Assembly (NCBI RefSeq): GCF_900009265.2
Contig: NZ_LR735026.1
Span: 370,070-434,069, forward strand
Length of the DNA stretch: 64,000 nt
Source of the DNA: Planktothrix paucivesiculata PCC 9631
GTDB taxonomy: Bacteria > Cyanobacteriota > Cyanobacteriia > Cyanobacteriales > Microcoleaceae
Direction of reading: 5' to 3'
Shown here piece by piece: positions 1 through 7,759 of the stretch (the stretch's first letter is position 1; each line of letters opens with the position of its first letter). The translations under genes and the position numbers were made by a program. A model generated the notes under the pieces. That model searched no databases and had not been told where the DNA came from. It worked only from the letters and a program-made list of their open reading frames with translations.

Positions 1-1
1 G

Positions 2-800
2 GGTCTGGGTATCGGTTATACGACTTCGGGTATGGGGATGTCCGGTGTGGGACAAATTATGTCCGGCGCGGGTATCGGTCAAATCATGTCCGGTGTCGGG
101 ATGTCCGGTGCGGGTCTAGGTTACACCACTTCCGGTATTGGTTATACCACTTCGGGTGTCGGAATGTCCGGTGCAGGATTAGGTTATACCCAATCTGGTA
201 TTGGCTATACTCAATCGGGTGTGGGTTATACGGAGTCTGGTGCGGGATTAGGTTACACCCAATCTGGTATTGGCTATACTCAATCGGGTATTGGCTATAC
301 TCAATCGGGTGTGGGTTATACGGAGTCCGGTGCGGGATTAGGTTATACCCAATCTGGTATTGGCTATACTCAATCGGGTATCGGTTACACTCAATCGGGT
401 GTGGGTTATACGGAGTCTGGTGCGGGATTAGGTTATACTCAATCAGGCGTTGGCTATACTCAATCGGGCGTGGGTTATACGGAGTCTGGTGCGGGATTAG
501 GTTATACCCAGTCTGGTGTAGGTTACACTCAATCAGGCGTTGGCTATACTCAATCAGGCGTTGGCTATACTCAATCAGGCGTTGGCTATACTCAATCAGG
601 CGTTGGTTATACTCAATCGGGCGTTGGTTATACGGAGTCCGGTGTGGGTTACACTCAATCGGGTGTAGGTTACACTCAATCGGGCGTAGGTTACACTCAA
701 TCGGGTGTAGGTTACACTCAATCGGGCGTAGGTTATACGGAGTCCGGTGCAGGATTCGGCTATACGATGTCTGGAATGGGAATGTCCGGTATCGGGATGG
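2..800 (+). repeat. 21-bp tandem coding repeat (heptapeptide units)
   Basis: Units of 21 bp encode GYTQSGV-like heptapeptides. Units in the middle (about 530 to 740) differ only at third positions. Higher-order blocks of the pattern Q-Q-E followed by GAGLGYT recur at about 180-500, which implies duplication of multi-unit blocks. Every visible copy keeps the frame. Confidence 0.9.
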
Positions 801-1102
801 GCGCTTCCATACCTCCTATTCGTCCTCGGGAGTTCTGGTTAGTGGCGGATGCTGAACTGATTGTTTATGGCGCCACCGAGCCCAGTGCTAACTTAACGAT
901 TGGTGGACGTCCGATCAAACTCAACTCCGATGGTACATTCCGTCTACAAATGTCCTTCCAAGATGGTTTGCTGGACTTCCCGATTTTTGCGGTGGCCGCC
1001 GATGGGGAACAAACCCGTTCTGTCCATCTCAAGTTTGTGCGTGAAACCCCTGAACGCCGAACAAATACGAAGGAAGAAGCAATACCAGAATGGATTCATT
1101 AA
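2..1102 (+). CDS. Heptapeptide-repeat protein, C-terminal part (DUF4912-associated type), partial
   Basis: The reading frame is open to the first base of the window, so the true start lies upstream and only the C-terminal part is seen. About 260 residues are tandem seven-residue units of the form GYTQSGV, with variants GYTESGA, GYTTSGI and GMSGAG. A non-repetitive tail of about 95 residues follows, starting near REFWLVADAELIVYGATEP. From memory, this tail resembles the C-terminal part of cyanobacterial proteins annotated with DUF4912; no search was run. The repeat region is Gly/Ser/Thr/Tyr-rich, without charged or hydrophobic blocks, and is probably an extended linker. Function is unknown. 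A hairpin terminator follows the stop. Confidence 0.7.
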   Translation, partial: GLGIGYTTSGMGMSGVGQIMSGAGIGQIMSGVGMSGAGLGYTTSGIGYTTSGVGMSGAGLGYTQSGIGYTQSGVGYTESGAGLGYTQSGIGYTQSGIGYTQSGVGYTESGAGLGYTQSGIGYTQSGIGYTQSGVGYTESGAGLGYTQSGVGYTQSGVGYTESGAGLGYTQSGVGYTQSGVGYTQSGVGYTQSGVGYTQSGVGYTQSGVGYTESGVGYTQSGVGYTQSGVGYTQSGVGYTQSGVGYTESGAGFGYTMSGMGMSGIGMGASIPPIRPREFWLVADAELIVYGATEPSANLTIGGRPIKLNSDGTFRLQMSFQDGLLDFPIFAVAADGEQTRSVHLKFVRETPERRTNTKEEAIPEWIH

Positions 1103-1143
1103 TTTGAAATCAAACAGTTAACAACATAGTTTTTTATTATCTA

Positions 1144-1171
1144 CCCCTCGATTTAATTTGAGGGGATTTTT
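1144..1171 (+). terminator. Rho-independent terminator of the repeat-protein gene
   Basis: A 6-bp GC-rich stem (CCCCTC/GAGGGG) encloses a 10-nt loop and is followed by ATTTTT. It lies 42 bases after the stop codon and just before the end of the convergent FUSC gene. Confidence 0.7.
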
Positions 1172-1178
1172 GCTGGAT

Positions 1179-3422
1179 TTAAGAGGGGATTAAACGCACA
1201 AAGGTAGAGTCAATGGAGTTCAGGGAATTGAGCATTTGATTGAGTTCAATCCCTAGAATAGTATAATCCTTTAGAATTTGACGGGTGGGGGTATAGTCTT
1301 GATCGCTGGCAAACTCCTCTAGGCGAGTGACTTGTAAGGTTTGTAAATGGGTTTGTATGGCTTGAATTGAAGGTTCAAAAGTCGGTAAGGTGGGCGGTAA
1401 AGTTCCTGTTAAAATAGCACTGACTAAAGGGAGAAAAAATTGATTAACTTGTTCAACAAAAGTAGCTAATTCGGGATGGGGTTCAGTGCCACTAAAATGC
1501 TCAAGTTGTGCAAATAAAACACTCACAGAACGACTAAATCGATGCAAATAAATTAATAATGCCATTCTCGGTTCAATATCCGCAGTGGAGGTATTCGGAT
1601 CACTACTTAACTGTTGTAAAGCCGCTTGAGCATTAAAATAAGCTAAACGGGTTTTTTGTCGTTGTTTAATAATTAAGTTTAAATCATAAGGTGCGGTTCC
1701 TAAATAAACCGATATAACTGCATTAAAGTAATCTAAAGAGGCGGCGATCGCTTTTACTAATTTAACCGATAACTGTTCTTTTTCATTGGTTCTAAATAAC
1801 AAAAATGCCCCCACAAAAGCCAACGCTGCCCCCATACAAGTCCAGAGTAAACGAATCATAGCAACTTGCCAATTTCCCCCTTGTCTACTCATTTCTAATC
1901 CAATCGCAAAGATAGAAATAAAAAATACAGATAAACCATAATGAAAAGGAATTAAAGAAAATCCGATCACAATTGAACTTAAATTAATAGTTTCTAAAAT
2001 CAATTGATTGGGAATAAACAACCAAAAAATAGGAGTAACTATCGCGCCTAAAATCGTTCCTAACATCCGATGAAAGAATCGTTGAAAGGTATTTCCAAAA
2101 CTAGGTTGTAAAACCACTAAAATAGTTAGAGTTAACCAATTCCCTTGAGGAAGTTCTGCTATACTATAAATAGCTACACCAATGGTTATCATAATACTCA
2201 ACCGTAGCCCATGACGAAAAAAGCTAGAGTCAAAGGTGAAATTGTCTCGCAAAGGATCAAACCAAGATGTGATTTTAATTCCTGATAATATTTCGGCTTC
2301 TGACGATAAAATCTTATTTTTTTGTAGATGATTAATAGAGTGATTATTTCGGATTTGGTTGACGGTTAATGCAGTACAATCTAATTGGATAATTATGGTT
2401 TCTAAGGTTGAAACAATGCGTTCTATGACGACTAAAGCGGGATAATCCTCAGCATGATCGGCAATTGTTTTTTGTTGGAGTTGTTTTTGTTGGGCGATCG
2501 CAGTTACAATATGTTTTAGGTGATGAGTATCAACAGAAACAGGTTTATTCCATAACAGTTTTACTAAATTATCACAAAATAAAGCAATTTCTTCTAACCC
2601 ATCATTTACTAAAATTCCCACGGTAACAAATTGGGGATCATGTTGATGAAGTTGGAGTAATTCGGTTACAGTTACAATCATATTAATTAAATTATCTGCA
2701 TCCTGAATTAGAACAATTGCTGATTCTCCTAACCTCGTATTTCCTAATCTTAATTTCCGGTCTAATGTCCAGGCTTGGCGGGCATTTTCTAAGGTTTCTC
2801 GCAGTTGACTAACTTGTTTTAATTCTTCAGATGCAGATGTATTTTCAGCTTGATTAATATATTTGGCAATGGCTTGATAACATTGACTGATCGATTTTTT
2901 CAAACTAAGATTGGGATTCAGTGGCCAAATCCCTAAACACAATAACATTGTCCAAGTTCCAGCTATTAGAGAAATCATAACTCTTTCACTCACAATTTCC
3001 CAATCTCCCGAGGGTAAATTAAGAGTAAATAAGGTTAATAAACCAATCACCATTCCAGACAGAACCCCTGGATGTCCATATAAAGCAATATACCCAACTA
3101 AAAATAAACTAAAAAATGAAAATATAAGTTTAAGCCATAAAATATGAGATACTAAAGTTGCTAAAGCAATAAATAAAGTAGAAACTAAAACGGTAAATAA
3201 TAAAGAAATAGCCCGGGTTGAATAAAATCCCCCGGTATCACTCAAAAGAAAAAATAAGCTATCGAGACCGACATAAAAACCTAAATCCGAATGACCGGTG
3301 AATTTTCCCACTGCTAAAGCAACAGATAAAGCAATAGTTAATCTCAAAGCTCTTGCTACTTTAAGATTTCCACTAGGTTTTAAGAGAAAATCAAATTGTT
3401 GATTTAAAAATGTTTTAGTCAT
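1179..3422 (-). CDS. FUSC family integral membrane protein
   Basis: About 747 residues with two similar halves. Each half has a cluster of hydrophobic segments (roughly residues 25-170 and 400-540) followed by a soluble helical region. This is the layout of the FUSC/YccS family (fusaric acid resistance-like, aromatic-acid efflux or uncharacterised transporters). The motif QGNWLTLTILVVLQPSFGNT in the second half is typical of the family core. A TTG eight codons upstream (3446) extends the frame, but the ATG at 3422 gives the more usual start, MTKTFLNQQF. It is convergent with the upstream repeat gene. The substrate cannot be told from sequence. Confidence 0.85.
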   Translation of the reverse strand: MTKTFLNQQFDFLLKPSGNLKVARALRLTIALSVALAVGKFTGHSDLGFYVGLDSLFFLLSDTGGFYSTRAISLLFTVLVSTLFIALATLVSHILWLKLIFSFFSLFLVGYIALYGHPGVLSGMVIGLLTLFTLNLPSGDWEIVSERVMISLIAGTWTMLLCLGIWPLNPNLSLKKSISQCYQAIAKYINQAENTSASEELKQVSQLRETLENARQAWTLDRKLRLGNTRLGESAIVLIQDADNLINMIVTVTELLQLHQHDPQFVTVGILVNDGLEEIALFCDNLVKLLWNKPVSVDTHHLKHIVTAIAQQKQLQQKTIADHAEDYPALVVIERIVSTLETIIIQLDCTALTVNQIRNNHSINHLQKNKILSSEAEILSGIKITSWFDPLRDNFTFDSSFFRHGLRLSIMITIGVAIYSIAELPQGNWLTLTILVVLQPSFGNTFQRFFHRMLGTILGAIVTPIFWLFIPNQLILETINLSSIVIGFSLIPFHYGLSVFFISIFAIGLEMSRQGGNWQVAMIRLLWTCMGAALAFVGAFLLFRTNEKEQLSVKLVKAIAASLDYFNAVISVYLGTAPYDLNLIIKQRQKTRLAYFNAQAALQQLSSDPNTSTADIEPRMALLIYLHRFSRSVSVLFAQLEHFSGTEPHPELATFVEQVNQFFLPLVSAILTGTLPPTLPTFEPSIQAIQTHLQTLQVTRLEEFASDQDYTPTRQILKDYTILGIELNQMLNSLNSIDSTFVRLIPS

Positions 3423-3480
3423 AAACAAATTATAGGGAATGGGCAATAAACAATAGGGTCAATACTGGGAAATTTAATTC

Positions 3481-3660
3481 ATCCTAGGGGATAGGCGTAC
3501 CCATTGGTGTCAACTTCAGGAAAAATGCGATCGCAACTATAGCGCTACGCATTACAGTAGAGACGCGCCAATAGCCTTCGGCATGGCTTCGCCCGGTAAA
3601 TCCTGTTCCCTGTTCCCTCGCGCTATAGAAGTATGAGGTGCAAGAGTGGAGTCCACCCAA
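3481..3660. repeat. Intergenic region with dispersed repeat fragments
   Basis: The stretch between the FUSC gene and the psbA terminator holds no convincing gene. It has a HIP1 octamer, a segment reading CGCCAATAGCCTTCGGCATG that recurs in variant form at about 54425-54445, and a short run of TTCCCTG heptamers. The 61-codon minus-strand frame here spans these repeats and lacks gene-like character. Confidence 0.55.
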
Positions 3661-3695
3661 AAACAACAAAAAACGCCCCCCTTTCGGAGAGCGTT
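3661..3695 (-). terminator. psbA rho-independent terminator
   Basis: On the minus strand a 10-bp stem (AACGCTCTCC/GGGGGGCGTT, two G-U pairs) closes a GAAA tetraloop and is followed by a T-rich tract. It lies 24 bases downstream of the psbA stop codon. Confidence 0.88.
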
Positions 3696-3718
3696 TTCTG
3701 TATTATTGAGGTTAAAAA

Positions 3719-4801
3719 TTAACCATTAATTTGAGGAGCAACCAAAGCCACAGGAGCGGACTCGCCAGAAGCTAAATCTAAGGGGAAGTTGTGAGCGTTG
3801 CGCTCGTGCATAACTTCCATACCCAGGTTAGCCCGGTTTAACACATCAGCCCAGGTGTTGATCACCCGACCGGTAGAGTCGATGATCGACTGGTTGAAGT
3901 TGAAACCGTTCAAGTTGAAAGCCATGGTGGATACACCTAAAGCGGTGAACCAAATCCCAATCACGGGCCAGGCACCTAACAGGAAGTGTAAGCTACGGCT
4001 GTTGTTGAAGCTGGCATATTGGAAGATTAAACGACCAAAGTAACCGTGGGCTGCAACGATGTTGTAGGTTTCTTCTTCTTGACCGAATTTGTAACCGTAG
4101 TTTTGTGATTCGGTTTCGGTGGTTTCACGCACCAAGGAAGAGGTAACTAAGGAACCGTGCATGGCGGAGAACAAGCTACCACCAAAGACTCCAGCAACTC
4201 CCAACATATGGAAGGGGTGCATCAAGATGTTGTGTTCGGCTTGGAACACTAACATGAAGTTGAAGGTTCCAGAGATGCCCAGGGGCATACCATCAGAGAA
4301 TGAACCTTGACCGATGGGGTAGATCAGGAACACGGCGGCTGCTGCTGCAACGGGTGCAGAGTAGGCGACGCAGATCCAAGGACGCATACCTAAGCGGTAG
4401 GACAATTCCCATTCCCGACCCATGTAGCACAGGATGCCGATCAGGAAGTGAAAAATCACCAACTGGTAAGGGCCACCGTTGTACAGCCACTCATCTAAGG
4501 AAGCTGCTTCCCAGATGGGGTAGAAGTGTAAACCAATGGCGTTAGAGGAAGGAACAACTGCACCAGAGATGATGTTGTTTCCGTATAACAGTGAACCAGC
4601 AACGGGTTCGCGGATACCATCGATGTCTACGGGGGGAGCCGCGATGAAGGCGACGATGTAGCAGATGGTGGCGGTTAATAAGGTGGGGATCATCAGAACA
4701 CCGAACCAACCGATATAAATGCGGTTGTTGGTGGATGTCACCCAGTTACAAAACCGTTCCCAGATAGAGGCGCTTTCGCGCTGCTGAATCGTGGTTGTCA
4801 T
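3719..4801 (-). CDS. psbA: Photosystem II D1 protein (high-light-type, Glu130)
   Basis: A full-length 360-residue D1 reaction-centre subunit in the thylakoid membrane, binding P680 chlorophylls, pheophytin, QB and the Mn4CaO5 cluster. The C-terminal Mn ligands are present: His332, Glu333, His337, Asp342 and Ala344. A 16-residue tail after Ala344 is the part CtpA normally removes. Residue 130 is Glu (in GREWELSYR), the form known from high-light D1 copies; low-light copies carry Gln. The gene is monocistronic, with a promoter about 65-95 bases upstream and its own terminator. Cyanobacteria usually have several psbA copies; only this one is in the window. Confidence 0.99.
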   Translation of the reverse strand: MTTTIQQRESASIWERFCNWVTSTNNRIYIGWFGVLMIPTLLTATICYIVAFIAAPPVDIDGIREPVAGSLLYGNNIISGAVVPSSNAIGLHFYPIWEAASLDEWLYNGGPYQLVIFHFLIGILCYMGREWELSYRLGMRPWICVAYSAPVAAAAAVFLIYPIGQGSFSDGMPLGISGTFNFMLVFQAEHNILMHPFHMLGVAGVFGGSLFSAMHGSLVTSSLVRETTETESQNYGYKFGQEEETYNIVAAHGYFGRLIFQYASFNNSRSLHFLLGAWPVIGIWFTALGVSTMAFNLNGFNFNQSIIDSTGRVINTWADVLNRANLGMEVMHERNAHNFPLDLASGESAPVALVAPQING

Positions 4802-4863
4802 TTTGGTTATGATTGCTATGTATTTGTCGAGGTTCGTCGGTAGTTGTTTGTCTACCTTAATTA

Positions 4864-4895
4864 ATAATATGACACAGATGATTGCGTTTTGTAAA
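4864..4895 (-). promoter_or_regulatory. Probable psbA promoter
   Basis: Reading the minus strand, TTTACA (4890-4895) is a -35-like hexamer. The -10 is either CATATT (spacing 18) or TATTAT (spacing 20, 4864-4869). This would give a 5' leader of about 55 nt, as usual for psbA. No strong Shine-Dalgarno precedes the ATG. Confidence 0.55.
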
Positions 4896-4995
4896 GAGGT
4901 TTTAATAAAATTTTTCCCAATGTATGTAATCAGGAAATCTTATCTTTTGAGTTTGGAGCGGTTAGGGTGGGGCGCGATCGCCTCACCCAAAGAAT

Positions 4996-5631
<636 letters not shown>

Positions 5632-6249
5632 ATGCCCACTCCCCTATTTCATGCAACAACTGGATATTTTCTCGGTAAATTTTTGCCCCAAAAGCCAATC
5701 CCCAGATTTTATCCGTTTCGCCGTTTTAATCTCCATATTTTCTATCCGGTTTTTGTAGCAACCTGTGCGGATTTTGATTTTATTCCCCAAACTTTAACGG
5801 GTATACCGTTGCATCGAGGCTGGAGCCATAGTTTGGTTTTTATGTTGAGTTTTAGTTTAATTGTTGGTTGGGTTGCTAGTAAAATCTGGAAGACATCCTA
5901 TCAACAGTTATTCCGATTTACATTGATTTTATATAGTTCTCATTTAATCCTCGACTTCTTTGCCGAAGGCAGAGGAATTAAACTATTTTTACCGTTTTTA
6001 GATCAATTTTTTAAATCCCCCCTTCTGATTTTCCCGGGTATTCATCATTCCAGAGGATTATTTGATCTGAGTCATTTTATTCCAGTTCTTTATGAATTGC
6101 TCCTCTCTGCTGTCCTGTATGGATTTCTGACCCAATGGCAATTATATAAAGCCTACAAAGCGGATAAATCTGCTATTAAGAATAATATCTATGTTCATCC
6201 TCAATTGCATTCCAAGAAATCGGTTAAATCTTCCGATTCTTCTTCTTAA
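5632..6249 (+). CDS. YdjM/LexA-binding-type membrane metal-dependent hydrolase
   Basis: A 205-residue membrane protein of the PF04307 family (YdjM-like, predicted metal-dependent hydrolases). The family's conserved pattern is visible: an N-terminal His (H7), CADFDFIP with acidic residues near 47-49, HRGWSHS at 61-67, and SSHLILDFF with H104 and D108. Three or four hydrophobic segments lie between these motifs. The C-terminal 40 residues are polar and lysine/serine-rich. No enzymatic activity is firmly known for the family. It is an isolated gene with an ATG start. Confidence 0.82.
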   Translation: MPTPLFHATTGYFLGKFLPQKPIPRFYPFRRFNLHIFYPVFVATCADFDFIPQTLTGIPLHRGWSHSLVFMLSFSLIVGWVASKIWKTSYQQLFRFTLILYSSHLILDFFAEGRGIKLFLPFLDQFFKSPLLIFPGIHHSRGLFDLSHFIPVLYELLLSAVLYGFLTQWQLYKAYKADKSAIKNNIYVHPQLHSKKSVKSSDSSS

Positions 6250-6317
6250 CATTGTTTATAACAGTAAAGTGCGTAAGCTGTCAGCCCATGCACAACTGCA
6301 TGATCAATTTCCCCTAA

Positions 6318-6494
6318 TCATCCCCTAGCTACCACAAAAATAAACACAAACAACGCAATCAATAAAAACCATAAAATTCCATTATTATCAACAGTTTGCT
6401 GTTTTTCTAACCTAAACACACAACCATTTTTTAAACACACGGCTTGGTTTTCGGACGTTTTTCTGAGTTTGCAACCGACTTGAGGACAGGACAT
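6318..6494 (-). CDS. Small cysteine-containing single-pass membrane protein (58 aa)
   Basis: An unrecognised small gene, MSCPQVGCKLRKTSENQAVC at the N-terminus. The ATG is preceded by AGGAG eight bases upstream, a strong ribosome binding site. Residues 1-25 hold four cysteines (positions 3, 8, 20 and 25), which could bind metal or form disulfides. Residues 40-56 are one hydrophobic helix ending in ARG. It is convergent with the YdjM-like gene. No function can be assigned. Confidence 0.65.
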   Translation of the reverse strand: MSCPQVGCKLRKTSENQAVCLKNGCVFRLEKQQTVDNNGILWFLLIALFVFIFVVARG

Positions 6495-6527
6495 AATATT
6501 AACTCCTATTCAGATAATTCCCCCTAA

Positions 6528-6557
6528 CTCCCCTGAAAAAAGAGGGGAGCTTTTTAT
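6528..6557 (+). terminator. Hairpin with T-tract (possible terminator; member of a dispersed palindrome family)
   Basis: CTCCCCT/AGGGGAG, a 7-bp stem with an A-rich 8-nt loop, is followed by CTTTTTATT on the plus strand. The surrounding CCCCCTAACTCCCC text resembles other palindromes in this window, so it may be a repeat that also works as a terminator. Confidence 0.45.
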
Positions 6558-6576
6558 TCAGGGGTTAGAAATGCTG

Positions 6577-6801
6577 TTATTTTTGAGAAAAAGAGCGATG
6601 AGCATCAATAATTAAATACGTCCCTTGGGCAATCATCAGCAGAATTACTAACGCTAAAGGGATTCCTGATAAGATTGAAGCAACGCCGATTGCATCAATA
6701 CAAGTCGCTTGGATAATAAATGAAGCTCCGCTTAGGCGTTGGTTAGCGTTAGAAATCTTTAAAAGTTGGGTCAAGAGAATCGCAATAAATTGTTGTCGCA
6801 T
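6577..6801 (-). CDS. Small hypothetical membrane protein (74 aa)
   Basis: An unrecognised 74-residue protein with an ATG preceded by AGGAA at 6-base spacing. Residues 30-66 are almost entirely hydrophobic and could form one long or two short membrane helices (IGVASILSGIPLALVILLMI). The N-terminal 28 residues are amphipathic, with QLLKISNANQRL. It lies upstream of the 58-aa membrane protein on the same strand, separated by a repeat hairpin. Confidence 0.55.
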   Translation of the reverse strand: MRQQFIAILLTQLLKISNANQRLSGASFIIQATCIDAIGVASILSGIPLALVILLMIAQGTYLIIDAHRSFSQK

Positions 6802-6910
6802 AGCAGGTTCCTATTTAACTCTGAAACCACGCTAAATCAAAGTATTGGTGAAGTGCCAGAGCAAAACAAAGCAGTTTAAATGCACCATTCTGCACCCATC
6901 GAATTTCACT

Positions 6911-6944
6911 AAAAAACCTAGTCCTTTGAGCAACTAGGTTTTGA
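6911..6944 (-). terminator. Terminator of the toxin-antitoxin operon
   Basis: A perfect 10-bp stem AAAACCTAGT/ACTAGGTTTT has a 10-nt loop and is followed on the minus strand by a run of six T. It lies 38 bases after the antitoxin stop codon. Confidence 0.8.
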
Positions 6945-6982
6945 TTAAAATAAAGTTTATAACTTTAGGATATAAACCTGAC

Positions 6983-7252
6983 TCAATTTTCGGTTTTCAG
7001 CAAATCACTCAAATGATTAATGATAATTTCTCGGTCAGGAAAACGAGCTTTAATAATTAATTCACCTCCCATTGTTGAAATCACCTCTCGTAAATGATTA
7101 ACATAGAGGTCGGTTTGTTTTTCTAAAAAGGCTTGTTGTAATTCATTTAACTCTATTTTTTGCTTAAGTTGGGCTGTTTTTTGATCAATTTTAGCTTTTC
7201 TTTCAGGTGAAATATTATCAATGAGTTGGTTGAATTTATGATGTCCTGTCAT
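6983..7252 (-). CDS. Probable antitoxin of a HigBA/RelE-type pair
   Basis: An 89-residue protein whose start overlaps the stop of the upstream toxin gene by four bases (ATGA), so the two are translationally coupled. The segment SPERKAKIDQKTAQLKQKIE is the linker commonly found at the N-terminus of XRE-type antitoxins paired with HigB-like toxins. No clear helix-turn-helix follows it. Instead there is a helical segment and ELIIKARFPDREIIINHLSD. It is probably a labile partner that neutralises the toxin. Assignment is by neighbourhood and partial resemblance. Confidence 0.68.
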   Translation of the reverse strand: MTGHHKFNQLIDNISPERKAKIDQKTAQLKQKIELNELQQAFLEKQTDLYVNHLREVISTMGGELIIKARFPDREIIINHLSDLLKTEN

Positions 7253-7608
7253 AATAAACCCTCCTGTTGTAGTTCTTCAAGATATTGATCGTACAATCGA
7301 TCGGCGATGGGGATATATTTATCATAAAATAGATTATCTCCTGTTTTATCACCTCCAATTAATAATATCGCTGTGCGTCGGGGATCGAAAGCATAAAAAA
7401 TTCTCAAAGGATTTCCTTGACTTTGGATGCGTAATTCTCTGAGATGAGAATGTTTGGAAGCATTGACCCCAGAAGAATAAGGAAAGGGTAAATTAGGCCC
7501 TTTTTCTTCTAGTAACTGGACAACACTAATAATGTTATCCTGTTGGGGTTCACCCAGAACATCCCACCATTGGCTAAATTCATCAGTATATTCTATCTCC
7601 CAAGTCAC
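7249..7608 (-). CDS. HigB/RelE-type toxin (Gp49-like, PF05973)
   Basis: A 119-residue protein with a GTG start. It shows the fold signature of phage-derived Gp49-like HigB toxins: WWDVLGEP near the N-terminus, then LRELRIQSQGNPLRIFYAFDPRRTAILLIGGDKTG, the core beta strands of ribosome-dependent mRNA interferases. Toxin-first order is typical for this family. The operon (toxin, then antitoxin) ends in a strong hairpin terminator and sits next to the divergent NACHT gene, as TA pairs often do in accessory regions. Confidence 0.85.
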   Translation of the reverse strand: MTWEIEYTDEFSQWWDVLGEPQQDNIISVVQLLEEKGPNLPFPYSSGVNASKHSHLRELRIQSQGNPLRIFYAFDPRRTAILLIGGDKTGDNLFYDKYIPIADRLYDQYLEELQQEGLL

Positions 7609-7759
7609 GTTTCTGATTTATCTCTCTAATATTTTCTCAATTTTAAGCTAGAATTTATTCATTATGGCAATTCACCTAAATTTATCTTTCTACCCTTGAT
7701 AATTAGACGGATTTGAGATAATATTAAAAACAGCAATAAAAAACCAGACTTGTTAAAAA

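Noticed and set aside
2-800. CRISPR-like repetition at the left end
   Set aside because: The repeats are 21 bp, contiguous and coding, with no unique spacers.
3484-3669. 61-residue minus-strand frame before the psbA terminator
   Set aside because: It consists of dispersed repeat text (HIP1 and TTCCCTG copies) and has no ribosome binding site or family resemblance.
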